Position numbers and translations under genes: made by a program. A model generated the notes under the pieces. That model worked only from the letters and a program-made list of their open reading frames with translations. It ran no database searches and was not told the DNA's origin. Positions 1 through 7,613 of a DNA stretch of 32,013 nt are shown piece by piece (position 1 is the stretch's first letter; each line of letters begins with the position of its first letter). The DNA is from Pseudomonadota bacterium (GTDB taxonomy: Bacteria > Pseudomonadota > Gammaproteobacteria > UBA1113): contig JAJXVQ010000004.1 of the NCBI GenBank assembly GCA_021782065.1, positions 1 through 32,013 of the forward strand, read 5' to 3'.

Positions 1-985
1 GGGCTTCGATGACGACGTCACCCAAACGTTGTCCGGGTGGAATATAGATTTCTTGTGTTTCATTGCGTTGTTGAAATTCTTTAGAGTTGAGCTCTTCAAA
101 GCGCGCTAAACGAGCCTTATTCTTAGTGCGCTTACCCTTGGGATTAGCACGCACCCATTCCAATTCTGCAGCCAAGGCTTTTTGATGCGATTTTTCTAGT
201 CTTTCTTCTTGATTTAGACGTTGTTCCTTTTGTCCTAGCCAGGAGGAATAGTTGCCCTCAAAAGGAATGCCTGCACCGCGGTCTAATTCTAAGATCCAAC
301 CGGCGACGTTATCTAAGAAATAGCGATCGTGGGTGACCGCAATGACGGTCCCTTTGTAACTTTGTAAGAAATGTTCTAACCAAGCCACACTTTCTGCATC
401 CAGGTGGTTGGTGGGTTCGTCCAATAACAACATATCCGGTGAAGATAATAACAATTGACACAAAGCGATACGGCGTTTTTCACCGCCCGAAAGTTGGCTA
501 ATGTTGGCCTCCCACGCGGGCAAACGCAATGCATCGGCCGCGAGTTCTAAAGTGCGCTCTACATCCCAGCCATTCACGGAATCAATTTTATTTTGCAAAT
601 TGCCTTGTTCTTCCAAGAGTTTATTCATTTCATCGTCGCTTAATGGCTCGCCAAAACGCATACTGATGTCGTTGAATTGTTGTAACAAATGTAGCGTTTC
701 AGAAACAGCCAGCTCTACATTGCCGCGCACGGTTTTAGTTGGGTCTAACTGCGGTTCTTGGGGTAGATAACCGATGCGTGTGCCTGGATTAGCCTTGGCT
801 TCGCCCTCAAATTCGCGATCTATGCCTGCTAAAATACGCAATAGCGTTGATTTACCGGAGCCATTTAAACCCAGCACGCCAATTTTGGCTCCTGGATAAA
901 AGGAGAGATAAATGTCTTTTAAAATAGCGCGATGCGGGGGAACGATTTTACTGACGCCGCGCATGTTGTAGATATATTGTGCCAC
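1..985 (-). CDS. ettA: Energy-dependent translational throttle protein EttA (ABC-F ATPase), 3' end outside window
   Basis: ABC-F family ATPase that binds the ribosomal E site and gates entry into elongation according to the ATP/ADP ratio; cytoplasmic. About 328 codons are present and the C-terminal part, including the second ATPase domain, lies beyond the window. Visible motifs: an N-terminus reading AQYIYNMRGVSKIVPP, Walker A GLNGSGKST, signature LSGGEKRRIALCQLL, Walker B with LLLDEPTNHLD, then the arginine/lysine-rich linker expected of ABC-F proteins. I chose the GTG start at 985 because it gives the usual family N-terminus and has an AGAGG ribosome-binding site about 7 nt upstream. The gene is divergent from yqaE across a 124-bp spacer. 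The AQYIYNM opening and length of the first domain favour EttA over Uup or YheS. Confidence 0.93.
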   Translation of the reverse strand, partial: MAQYIYNMRGVSKIVPPHRAILKDIYLSFYPGAKIGVLGLNGSGKSTLLRILAGIDREFEGEAKANPGTRIGYLPQEPQLDPTKTVRGNVELAVSETLHLLQQFNDISMRFGEPLSDDEMNKLLEEQGNLQNKIDSVNGWDVERTLELAADALRLPAWEANISQLSGGEKRRIALCQLLLSSPDMLLLDEPTNHLDAESVAWLEHFLQSYKGTVIAVTHDRYFLDNVAGWILELDRGAGIPFEGNYSSWLGQKEQRLNQEERLEKSHQKALAAELEWVRANPKGKRTKNKARLARFEELNSKEFQQRNETQEIYIPPGQRLGDVVIEA

Positions 986-1109
986 AGGGGGACCTCTTAA
1001 ATGTTATATTGTGCATAAGATAACCGATTGCGGCGTAAAAAGCAATGTAAGACATTTAAAACAATCTTGTGGAATGATACTATCCTTTTTTTACTGAGGA
1101 GGTTTCAAA

Positions 1110-1307
1110 ATGAGGTTATTATTAGCCATATTTCTGCCATTTGTTCAATTTTTTACCATAGGTAGGCCTGTAGCGGGTATCTGCTGCTTGCTATTACAAA
1201 TTACTTTGATCGGTTGGATTCCCGCAGCACTGTGGTCTGTGTATGCATTAAGCCAGTATAAGACCGATAAAAAGATAGAAAAAGCGTTGGGAAAGCGTCA
1301 GCCCTAA
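1110..1307 (+). CDS. YqaE/Pmp3-family small membrane protein
   Basis: A 65-residue inner-membrane protein of the YqaE/Pmp3 (UPF0057) family. Members are stress-associated proteolipids; their biochemical role is not settled. The sequence shows two hydrophobic segments, about residues 2-20 and 24-48, joined by the family's characteristic FTIGRPVAGICC turn, followed by a charged tail (residues 52-65) rich in Lys. An excellent ribosome-binding site (GAGGAGG) lies about 7 nt before the ATG. It stands alone, divergent from ettA and separated from glyA by 235 bp, so it probably has its own promoter. Length and motif fit the family fully; the family assignment is secure and the physiological role is not. 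Confidence 0.9.
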   Translation: MRLLLAIFLPFVQFFTIGRPVAGICCLLLQITLIGWIPAALWSVYALSQYKTDKKIEKALGKRQP

Positions 1308-1542
1308 ATGGTTACATTCACTACTTTCATTCAAGCAAGCGTGCCGCAATTATAGAAATATAGGGTTTGAAATGGATAATTAGGTTTTTCTCATGGACTA
1401 ACATTTCCTTGTTTCATTTCGTATTTCAAGTATGGCTATAAGTACATTAAAATTATGATTCATAGCGTTTTTCTAACTCGCTTTTTTCTTATTTTTGCTA
1501 TAAAATAGGGCTATTCAATAAGCTCCGCTTTAAGGAAGCGCT
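1308..1542. other. Intergenic spacer before glyA, with a candidate promoter
   Basis: AT-rich 235-bp spacer without a convincing gene or repeat. A TATAAA -10-like hexamer sits at 1499-1504, about 40 nt before the glyA ATG, but I see no good -35 at 17 bp. The glyA ribosome-binding site AAGGAAG follows at about 1531-1537. No purine-type operator or riboswitch was recognised. Confidence 0.35.
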
Positions 1543-2793
1543 ATGTTTAATAAACATTCCTCGTTAGCCGAACTCGATCCCGAGCTGTATCAGGCCATTG
1601 CCGCTGAAGAGCGTAGGCAGGAAGAGCATATAGAACTTATCGCCTCGGAAAACTATGTTAGTCCTGCAGTATTAGAAGCGCAAGGGTCGCAATTAACGAA
1701 TAAATATGCCGAAGGCTATCCAGGCAAGCGCTATTATGGCGGTTGTGAGTATGTAGACATTGCCGAGAGCATCGCCATCGACCGCGTCAAAGAATTATTT
1801 GGCGCTGCCTATGCCAACGTGCAGCCGCATTCCGGTTCCCAAGCCAATGCCGCAGTTTATATGGCCTTAATGGAGCCGGGCGATACCTTTCTAGGTATGG
1901 ATTTGTCCCAAGGCGGGCACTTAACCCACGGTTCTAAGGTAAACTTTTCCGGCAAGTTATACAGACCCATTTCTTATGGTTTAGACGAAAAAGGCTACAT
2001 AGATTATAAACAAGTAGAAGCTTTGGCCTTGGAACATAGGCCCAAAATGGTTTTAGGGGGCTTTTCGGCTTATTCGCGCAGCGTGGATTGGTCCATTTTT
2101 CGTGAAATTGCCGATCGCATCAATGCGTACTTCGTAGTGGATATGGCGCATGTGGCGGGTTTGGTTGCGGCTGGGGTCTATCCTTCTCCCGTAGCTATTG
2201 CCGATGTTACGACTTCAACCACACATAAAACGTTACGTGGGCCTCGTGGCGGTTTAATTTTAGCCAAAACGAATCCTGAGATCGAGAAAAAACTCAATTC
2301 AGTCGTTTTTCCGGGTATGCAAGGTGGGCCTTTAATGCATGTTATTGCCGCCAAGGCCGTGGCTTTTAAAGAAGCCTTACAACCTGAATTTAAAGCCTAC
2401 CAACAGCAAGTGGTAAAAAATGCGCAATTTTTGGCCTCAGCCTTAATCGAAAAGGGTTTTAATATCGTCTCGGGGGGTACCGATAACCACTTATTCCTGC
2501 TAAGCTTGCTGGATAAACCATATACAGGAAAAGATGCGGAAGAAGCCTTGGGGAAGGCTAATATTACGGTCAACAAAAATACAGTTCCACATGAAACGCG
2601 GTCGCCCTTTGTGACCAGCGGCTTGCGTTTGGGCACGCCCGCTTCTACGACACGGGGTTTTAAAGAAGCCGAGATGTGTCTTTTAGCCGAATGGGTACAG
2701 CGGGTGTTGGATAATATCGGAGATGAACGGGTATTAGAACAAGTTCGCCTAGAAGTGTTACAATTGTGCCAACGGTTTCCTGTTTATCAATAA
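1543..2793 (+). CDS. glyA: Serine hydroxymethyltransferase
   Basis: PLP enzyme interconverting serine plus tetrahydrofolate with glycine plus 5,10-methylene-THF; cytosolic, the main source of one-carbon units. At 416 residues it has the usual bacterial length. The PLP-binding lysine is K229 in [15 protein letters not shown], matching the position in the E. coli enzyme. Other family landmarks are [10 protein letters not shown] (31-40), [15 protein letters not shown] (53-67), QPHSGSQAN (94-102) and DMAHVAGL (200-207). The start has an AAGGAAG ribosome-binding site. The downstream nrdR follows after about 118 nt, so cotranscription is possible. GlyA connects to the glycine cleavage operon at 7596-12068: together they balance serine, glycine and methylene-THF. 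Confidence 0.98.
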   Translation: MFNKHSSLAELDPELYQAIAAEERRQEEHIELIASENYVSPAVLEAQGSQLTNKYAEGYPGKRYYGGCEYVDIAESIAIDRVKELFGAAYANVQPHSGSQANAAVYMALMEPGDTFLGMDLSQGGHLTHGSKVNFSGKLYRPISYGLDEKGYIDYKQVEALALEHRPKMVLGGFSAYSRSVDWSIFREIADRINAYFVVDMAHVAGLVAAGVYPSPVAIADVTTSTTHKTLRGPRGGLILAKTNPEIEKKLNSVVFPGMQGGPLMHVIAAKAVAFKEALQPEFKAYQQQVVKNAQFLASALIEKGFNIVSGGTDNHLFLLSLLDKPYTGKDAEEALGKANITVNKNTVPHETRSPFVTSGLRLGTPASTTRGFKEAEMCLLAEWVQRVLDNIGDERVLEQVRLEVLQLCQRFPVYQ

Positions 2794-2911
2794 AGGGCAT
2801 ATTTAGGATGTATTGTCACTATTCTCTCAACGGGTATCGAGTCGAATCTCGAATTGGGAAGGAATATGCGTCCAATATGGGCTTTTGTTCAAAAGGGAGC
2901 AAATAGTTACG

Positions 2912-3370
2912 ATGTATTGTCCATTTTGCCATTTTGAAGAAACGAAGGTGATCGATTCGCGCTTGGTGGTTACGGGCGATCAAATTCGACGCAGGCGAGA
3001 ATGCTTATCCTGCAACGAGCGATTTACTACGTTTGAAGTGGTAGAATTATCCTGGCCGCGAATCATCAAACGGGATGGTACACGTAGCCAATTCGATGAA
3101 AATAAGTTAAGGGTAGGGATTTTGAAATCCCTGGAAAAACGGGCTGTGGCGACTGATGCCATAGAAGCGGCGATACACCGTATTTTGAGTCGTTTGCGTG
3201 CGGTGGCCGAAAGAGAAGTGCAATCGTCTTTAATTGGAGAGTGGGTGATGGAAGAATTACTGTTATTAGATGAAGTCGCGTATGTGCGTTTTGCTTCAGT
3301 GTATAAATCTTTTGAAGATTTAGAAGCATTTCGTAAAGAAATACAAAAATTAAAACATAGAGAAGGGTAA
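2912..3370 (+). CDS. nrdR: Transcriptional repressor NrdR
   Basis: Zinc-ribbon/ATP-cone repressor of ribonucleotide reductase genes, sensing ATP versus dATP. The protein is 152 residues. The zinc ribbon shows Cys3 and Cys6 in [10 protein letters not shown], and the second pair Cys31/Cys34 in ECLSCNERF; the ATP-cone follows from about residue 46 (WPRIIKRDG). I placed the start at the ATG at 2912, since all family members begin directly at the MYCPFC ribbon; GGGAG lies 13-17 nt upstream. A TTG at 2813 would add 33 residues with no family counterpart. It lies between glyA and nusB; in many gammaproteobacteria the riboflavin genes come next, and here they are absent. Confidence 0.95.
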   Translation: MYCPFCHFEETKVIDSRLVVTGDQIRRRRECLSCNERFTTFEVVELSWPRIIKRDGTRSQFDENKLRVGILKSLEKRAVATDAIEAAIHRILSRLRAVAEREVQSSLIGEWVMEELLLLDEVAYVRFASVYKSFEDLEAFRKEIQKLKHREG

Positions 3371-3377
3371 GTAGAAA

Positions 3378-3860
3378 ATGCAAAATATTAATCCACGCAA
3401 ACGCCGCATGTCCAGACGCTTTGCCATGCAAGCTATCTATCAATGGCTATTAACGGGCAATGAAATGAATTACATCAGCCGACAATTCACAGTCGATGAA
3501 TATGCCCGACAAATGGATGTAGAATTTTTCTATAAAATTCTAAACGGCATCTTAGAACATTACACTAAACTGTGTGACATATTGGGTCGCGTTATGAATA
3601 AAGATTCAGATCGCTCTTTAGAACAAGTCGATCCTATAGAACGTTCTATTTTGTTGTTAGGCACGTATGAATTTGCCCATTGTTACGAATCGCCCTATCG
3701 CGTCGTTATCAATGAGGCGATTGAGTTGGCAAAAATTTATGGTGCAGAAGAGAGTTTCAAATATATCAATGCGGTATTAGACAAATTGATGCCTACCTTA
3801 AGACCGGTAGAATGGCGTTCGTCGCAGTCATCTAGGATCAGTAAAGAAAAAGAAGAATAA
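3378..3860 (+). CDS. nusB: Transcription antitermination factor NusB
   Basis: All-helical RNA-binding protein which, with NusE (S10), binds boxA and supports rRNA antitermination. The 160-residue product opens with the basic segment PRKRRMSRRFAMQAIYQWLL typical of NusB helix 1 and ends with the family signature YRVVINEAIELAKIYG plus YINAVLDKL (about residues 110-138). It is somewhat longer than the usual 140, owing to a polar C-terminal tail. It starts 7 nt after nrdR, and its stop overlaps the ATG of pgpA by one base, so nrdR-nusB-pgpA is very likely one transcription unit. In most relatives rib genes precede and thiL follows nusB; neither is here. Confidence 0.94.
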   Translation: MQNINPRKRRMSRRFAMQAIYQWLLTGNEMNYISRQFTVDEYARQMDVEFFYKILNGILEHYTKLCDILGRVMNKDSDRSLEQVDPIERSILLLGTYEFAHCYESPYRVVINEAIELAKIYGAEESFKYINAVLDKLMPTLRPVEWRSSQSSRISKEKEE

Positions 3861-4354
3861 TGGATAAACAGCCGCTAAGCCAAAAAGAAGTCATTCGCTT
3901 GGCCTTATCCAATCCGCTGCATTATTTAAGCTGCGGGTTGGGTAGTGGCGTATTACCGCGCATGCCGGGGACTTGGGGCAGTCTTATTGCGATTCCATTT
4001 TTTTATATATTGAGTAAATTACCTTTATGGCAATATGGGTTGTTACTCATTATCACGTTTGCCGTCGGTGTGGCATTGTGCGATTTTTCTGAAAAAGCAT
4101 TTCGCAAAAAAGATCACAGCAGCATCGTTTGGGATGAAATGGTCGGCATGTGGATTACGCTGTGCCATGCGCCGTTTAGATGGGACGTACTCATCATCGG
4201 TTTTATTTTATTTCGCATTTTTGACATTTTCAAACCGTGGCCTATCAATTGGCTGCAAAAACATTTGCCCGGCGGTTGGGGTGTGATGGTTGATGATGCC
4301 GCGGCGGGGATCGTGGCGTGGACATTGTTGCAGTTGTGGATAATTATAATTTAA
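3860..4354 (+). CDS. pgpA: Phosphatidylglycerophosphatase A
   Basis: Inner-membrane phosphatase that removes the phosphate from phosphatidylglycerol phosphate to form phosphatidylglycerol. Length 164 residues, normal. Family motifs: GSGVLPRMPGTWGSL near residues 29-43, the acidic active-site block SSIVWDEMVGMW near 87-98, and PWPINWLQKHLPGGWGVMVDDAAAG near 123-147. Several hydrophobic segments span the rest. Its start codon overlaps the nusB stop (TAATG), which points to translational coupling. The 3' end overlaps convergent plsY by 11 bp, so the two lipid genes face each other without a terminator between them. Confidence 0.94.
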   Translation: MDKQPLSQKEVIRLALSNPLHYLSCGLGSGVLPRMPGTWGSLIAIPFFYILSKLPLWQYGLLLIITFAVGVALCDFSEKAFRKKDHSSIVWDEMVGMWITLCHAPFRWDVLIIGFILFRIFDIFKPWPINWLQKHLPGGWGVMVDDAAAGIVAWTLLQLWIIII

Positions 4355-4928
4355 TCTTGCTTTCTTTTCCGCGTAACAAACGCGTAATATTATCGCGATG
4401 TTTTATTATCAATAACAGTGATAAAATAATCACTGCCGCTAAATAAGCAGGATTCGACCACAGATAAACATACAGCGGCAACAATATTGCTGTAATCAAT
4501 GCTGCTAAAGAGGAATAACGAAATAACGCTGCGACTACAATCCAAGTGATGACTGCTGCACAACCTACAGGCCAAGCCAGGGCCAATAAAACACCCAATG
4601 CGGTAGCCACCCCTTTGCCGCCCTTAAAGCTGAAAAACACGGGAAACAAATGACCGATGAAAGCGGCTAAGGCGATAAAAGATATAGCTGTGGCAGATAG
4701 GGATGTAAAATGTGCAATGTAAACAGGGACAAAGCCTTTGAGCACATCACCCAATAAGGTAAAAATAGCGAGCTTTTTGCCGCCTATGCGCAAGACATTG
4801 GTAGTGCCGGGATTGCCAGAACCTTGCGCACGCGGATCACCCAAACCGGCTAATCTGCAGATGGGCACAGCGCTGGAAATAGAGCCCAATAAATAGGCAC
4901 CTATAATAAAGGCTATAAAAGTTATCAT
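4344..4928 (-). CDS. plsY: Glycerol-3-phosphate acyltransferase PlsY
   Basis: Polytopic membrane enzyme transferring an acyl group from acyl-phosphate to glycerol-3-phosphate, the first step of phospholipid synthesis. The 194-residue product has the family motifs GAYLLGSISSAVPICR at the N-terminus, GSGNPGTTNVLRIGGKK (about 36-52) and FKGGKGVATALGVLLAL (about 100-116), all in cytoplasmic loops of PlsY. I chose the ATG at 4928 because it gives the standard start directly before the first transmembrane helix; a further ATG at 4964 would add 12 residues. Convergent and overlapping with pgpA. The gene faces a 315-bp spacer with a family-1 element upstream. Confidence 0.94.
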   Translation of the reverse strand: MITFIAFIIGAYLLGSISSAVPICRLAGLGDPRAQGSGNPGTTNVLRIGGKKLAIFTLLGDVLKGFVPVYIAHFTSLSATAISFIALAAFIGHLFPVFFSFKGGKGVATALGVLLALAWPVGCAAVITWIVVAALFRYSSLAALITAILLPLYVYLWSNPAYLAAVIILSLLLIIKHRDNITRLLRGKESKIKL

Positions 4929-4999
4929 AGTGTGTATTGAAAGCCTTTTTACAGCAAAAAGCAAGGGCTATGCTTGTGTTTAGGCCATTTAATCGCTAA

Positions 5000-5123
5000 T
5001 ATACTCTTCGCATTGGATTCTTAGGCTTTGTTGCCTACGCCCATCTCGCACCAGTCATGTATATTATACCCTGGGTGCGCTAGAGCTAGTCTTCTCGCCT
5101 AAAAATCAACTGCTATGAATATA
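5000..5123 (+). mobile_element. Family-1 palindromic element, copy A (MITE-like)
   Basis: A 124-bp element in the plsY-orn spacer. Left end TATACTCTTCGCATTGG, right end ATCAACTGCTATGAATATA. The outer arms pair (left ATTCTTAGGC with right GCCTAAAAAT), and an inner stem pairs GCACC with GGTGC around a conserved AGTCATGTA. It has no coding capacity and matches copies B to F elsewhere in the window. Ends in TATA would fit TA-target insertion of the Tc1/mariner-IS630 kind; that is inference. The remainder of the 4929-5243 spacer holds nothing else I can name; the promoters of plsY and orn must lie here. Confidence 0.8.
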
Positions 5124-5243
5124 TTAGAATAAATGAAAGGGGCTTTGCTGTAAAGTTTAGATTACTGACAGAGCATCATTTTAGGTTTATTTTAAGTTTT
5201 GGCGAAACCACAACTTAGAACTCTCAAACAAGGATATAAAACC

Positions 5244-5789
5244 ATGCCGCAAGAAGGCTTAGACTTAATTTGGATCGATCTAGAAATGACGGGCTTAAAC
5301 CCTAAGACGGATCGCATTATTGAAATCGCCACCATTATCACCAATAAAGAATTGAATATATTGGCCGAGGGGCCTGTGATTGCGATTCATCAAAGTGACG
5401 CCGTGCTATCACGTATGGATGAATGGAATGTGCGGCAGCACAATGGGTCGGGGTTGGTGGAGAGAGTGCGCGCTAGCCATTACGACGAACGCAAAGCCGA
5501 AGAACAAACTATCAATTTCTTGGAAAAATATATCCCTGCTGGGGTATCGCCCATGTGTGGGAATAGCATCTGCCAAGATAGGCGGTTTCTAGCAGAATAT
5601 ATGCCGGAATTAGAACAATATTTTCATTATAGACAAATCGATGTCAGCACGCTTAAAGAATTAGCGCGTCGTTGGCGCCCCGAAATTCTGGATGGGTTGC
5701 AGAAAGATTCACGGCATAGAGCTTTAGAGGATATACAAGATTCTATTGCTGAACTTAGATACTATCGAGAAAAAATACAGACTTGGTAA
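5244..5789 (+). CDS. orn: Oligoribonuclease
   Basis: DEDDh 3'-5' exoribonuclease that degrades 2-5 nt RNAs and pGpG; essential in many gammaproteobacteria. With the ATG at 5244 the protein is 181 residues, exactly the E. coli Orn length. Active-site motifs: WIDLEMTGL (D and E of motif I, near residues 10-18), [13 protein letters not shown] (motif II region), and [14 protein letters not shown] with the His and Asp of motif III. A TTG at 5199 in the same frame would add 15 residues; I prefer 5244 because it has AAGGAT about 9 nt upstream and yields the family start [15 protein letters not shown]. Convergent with comF, 6 bp apart. Confidence 0.96.
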   Translation: MPQEGLDLIWIDLEMTGLNPKTDRIIEIATIITNKELNILAEGPVIAIHQSDAVLSRMDEWNVRQHNGSGLVERVRASHYDERKAEEQTINFLEKYIPAGVSPMCGNSICQDRRFLAEYMPELEQYFHYRQIDVSTLKELARRWRPEILDGLQKDSRHRALEDIQDSIAELRYYREKIQTW

Positions 5790-5795
5790 TGTATA

Positions 5796-6494
5796 TCAAA
5801 ATGGTTTTGCAATACACCAATATTCCAGCTCCAAAGGTCCTTGCATCAGTAAAGCGCGACTAGCGGCTTCCAGGGTATTGCCGCTGGTAGTCACATCGTC
5901 TAACAAGGCTATATGCGATACGCTGAGAGCTTTTTGCAATTGAAAACTATCATCCACATTGTCTTTACGCTCTTTCAGCGCTAATTTACTTTGCGGTTGA
6001 CTATAACGGTGGCGCTGCAATGACTGTTTATCCATCGGGATCTCAAAACGCTCACAGACCGTGCGCGCTATTTCAATGGCTTGATTATAACCGCGTTGCC
6101 GCAGCCTACGGGAGTGCAAGGGCATGGGCAATACGCATTGTGGCCAAGGCGTGCTTCTGTGGGCTAAGGTATGCGATAATAATTGACTCAATAAATGGCA
6201 ATGGATGAAGCTTGCTTCAAATTTAGCCGCGTGGATCCAATCGCTGATGGGCGCAGTATAATGGAACAAGATATAAGACCGTTGTTGCCGCAGGGGTTTT
6301 CCTAAACAATGCGCACAATAAGTTTGCGCCGTGGGCAGGGGTTGGGCGCAGTGGGCACAAGCGGGCGCATTCCACGGCAATAGGTCCAAGCAGTCAGAGC
6401 ATAAGTGTTCGATTGGATTAGAGGCAGACACGGTTTGTAGACAGATAAGACAATGTGTAGGCCATAGAGATTTAAACATAAGAGCAAGCACCAT
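5796..6494 (-). CDS. comF: ComF/GntX-family phosphoribosyltransferase-like protein
   Basis: Member of the ComF (GntX) family, needed in several bacteria for the inward transport or processing of DNA in natural transformation. The 232-residue protein has N-terminal zinc-finger-like cysteines (CLIC, CSDC, CAHC, CAHC within residues 14-63) followed by a type I phosphoribosyltransferase fold: LPMPLHSRRLRQRGYNQA near 120-137 and the PRPP-loop IALLDDVTTSGNT near 193-205. The start could instead be the internal Met at codon 6; neither has a clear ribosome-binding site. It is divergent from the bioC-like gene with 39 bp between them, an arrangement close to the common pairing of gntX/comF with biotin genes. 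Confidence 0.9.
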   Translation of the reverse strand: MVLALMFKSLWPTHCLICLQTVSASNPIEHLCSDCLDLLPWNAPACAHCAQPLPTAQTYCAHCLGKPLRQQRSYILFHYTAPISDWIHAAKFEASFIHCHLLSQLLSHTLAHRSTPWPQCVLPMPLHSRRLRQRGYNQAIEIARTVCERFEIPMDKQSLQRHRYSQPQSKLALKERKDNVDDSFQLQKALSVSHIALLDDVTTSGNTLEAASRALLMQGPLELEYWCIAKPF

Positions 6495-6533
6495 GATGGA
6501 ATACTATCTTTATTATATATTAAAAATGCACTA

Positions 6534-7388
6534 ATGAATACACCACTTGTTCTCAATCCGCAGCGCATCCGCGCCGGTTTCCAACGCTTAAAGAGCCATA
6601 GCGATCATTACATTGCGGTGAGCGAAGTTCTGGGCGAAAGCTTAGTACTGCGTTTAGCTGCATTAAATCTCCAGCCGGAAATTATAGTCGACCTAGGCGC
6701 TGGCGCTGGCATCTTTACTGAAATTTTGGCGCAACAGTATCCGCAATCTAAAGTGATCGCGGTGGATTATGCTCTGTCGCAAGTGCAAAAATTAGATGAA
6801 GCTAAGGAGTCTACGGTGTGCGCCAGAGCAGAATTATTACCTTTTGCAGATGCTTCTATAGATGTTATTTTTTGTCACTTGATGCTTCATTGGTGTACTC
6901 ATCCAGAAGCAGTTATTCATGAAATACAACGTGTTTTAAAGCCCAACGGCGTATTGTTATTTTCTGTCTTGGCGCCGGATTCTTTAACAGAATTACGCCA
7001 ATCATTTTTAACTTTGTCGGATAAACCTTACATTCCGCTCTTTACCGATATGCACAATTGGGGTGATCTATTGCAACAAGCACAATTTAAAAACCCTGTG
7101 GTCGATGTAGACTATTTTAGTTTATATTATAAAAACTTTACACGATTAATGTTAGAGTTGCGACAAAGTCCAACTTATTTTTTACAAGGCATGAATAAAG
7201 GTTTGATCACGCCACGACAATGGCAGCGTTTAGAAAAAGCCTATGAATCGTATCGCGATGAATATGGTTTAACCTTAACCTTAGAAGTTGTGTATGGTGT
7301 TGCTTTTGCTAGAGACACTAAACAAGCGGGGCTCTGTACACAAGAAGCGAGTATTCCGTTGCAGAGTGTGCAGCGTAAAAGGAGATAA
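6534..7388 (+). CDS. bioC: SAM-dependent methyltransferase, BioC-like (malonyl-ACP O-methyltransferase)
   Basis: Class I SAM methyltransferase of 284 residues. BioC methylates malonyl-ACP so that it can be elongated to the pimeloyl chain of biotin. SAM-binding motif I is VDLGAGAGIF (52-61), the acidic residue of motif II is in VIAVDYAL (74-81), and motif IV is ASIDVIFCHLMLHWC; the C-terminal half has FTDMHNWGDLLQQAQFKNP, typical of BioC and of the related NDUFAF5 group. The divergent comF neighbour favours BioC, since gntX/comF often sits beside biotin genes. No other bio genes are in the window, so substrate assignment rests on family resemblance. The C-terminus (about residues 258-284) is not conserved-looking. 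The hairpin at 7398-7469 follows directly. Confidence 0.75.
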   Translation: MNTPLVLNPQRIRAGFQRLKSHSDHYIAVSEVLGESLVLRLAALNLQPEIIVDLGAGAGIFTEILAQQYPQSKVIAVDYALSQVQKLDEAKESTVCARAELLPFADASIDVIFCHLMLHWCTHPEAVIHEIQRVLKPNGVLLFSVLAPDSLTELRQSFLTLSDKPYIPLFTDMHNWGDLLQQAQFKNPVVDVDYFSLYYKNFTRLMLELRQSPTYFLQGMNKGLITPRQWQRLEKAYESYRDEYGLTLTLEVVYGVAFARDTKQAGLCTQEASIPLQSVQRKRR

Positions 7389-7397
7389 GTACTCTCT

Positions 7398-7469
7398 CCC
7401 TCCGCTTCCTAACGGTCGCAGCTCGGTTTATCCGTTTAAACCGAGCTGCGACCGTTAGGGGGCGGAGGG
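7398..7469. repeat. Family-3 long hairpin, copy 1 (possible bidirectional terminator)
   Basis: Perfect 23-bp stem: 7408-7430 pairs with 7437-7459 around a 6-nt loop, and a further outer stem CCCTCCGC/GCGGAGGG (7398-7405 with 7462-7469). The core is CGGTCGCAGCTCGG. It lies between convergent bioC and gcvPB and could stop transcription from both sides, though there is no T-run. Related hairpins occur at 15825-15895 and 18257-18319, so it is a repeat family and not just a terminator. Confidence 0.75.
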
Positions 7470-7538
7470 CTGAGATATACTCTAATGTACCCAATATGAG
7501 TTTTCCTTCCTATAAGGCGCGAGTAGTTACGAATTATC

Positions 7539-7613
7539 TATACCCTTCGCATTTGATTCTTAGGCTTGGTTGCCTAAGCCCATCTCGCCTAAAAATCAGC
7601 TGCTGTGAGTATA
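7539..7613 (+). mobile_element. Family-1 element, copy B (internally deleted), reaching into gcvPB
   Basis: A 75-bp copy with both ends (TATACCCTTCGCATTTG and CAGCTGCTGTGAGTATA) and both outer arms, but lacking the central hairpin seen in copies A, C, D and F. It overlaps the 3' end of gcvPB: the last five codons (YTHSS) and the TGA are inside the element. Confidence 0.75.

Noticed and set aside
2813..2911. TTG start at 2813 giving NrdR 33 extra residues.
   Set aside because: No NrdR has residues before the MYCPFC ribbon, and there is a better ATG with a ribosome-binding site at 2912.
2808..2921. ATGTATTGTC occurs twice (2808 and 2912), suggesting a duplicated nrdR start.
   Set aside because: Only about 10 bases match and the two copies are in different frames; the second copy is the family start. 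Most likely coincidence.
3066..3443. A 125-codon minus-strand frame across nrdR and nusB.
   Set aside because: It lies wholly opposite two well-recognised genes and resembles no family.
7398..7469. Simple rho-independent terminator between bioC and gcvPB.
   Set aside because: The stem is far longer than a terminator and lacks a T-run; related copies elsewhere show it is a repeat. It may still stop transcription.
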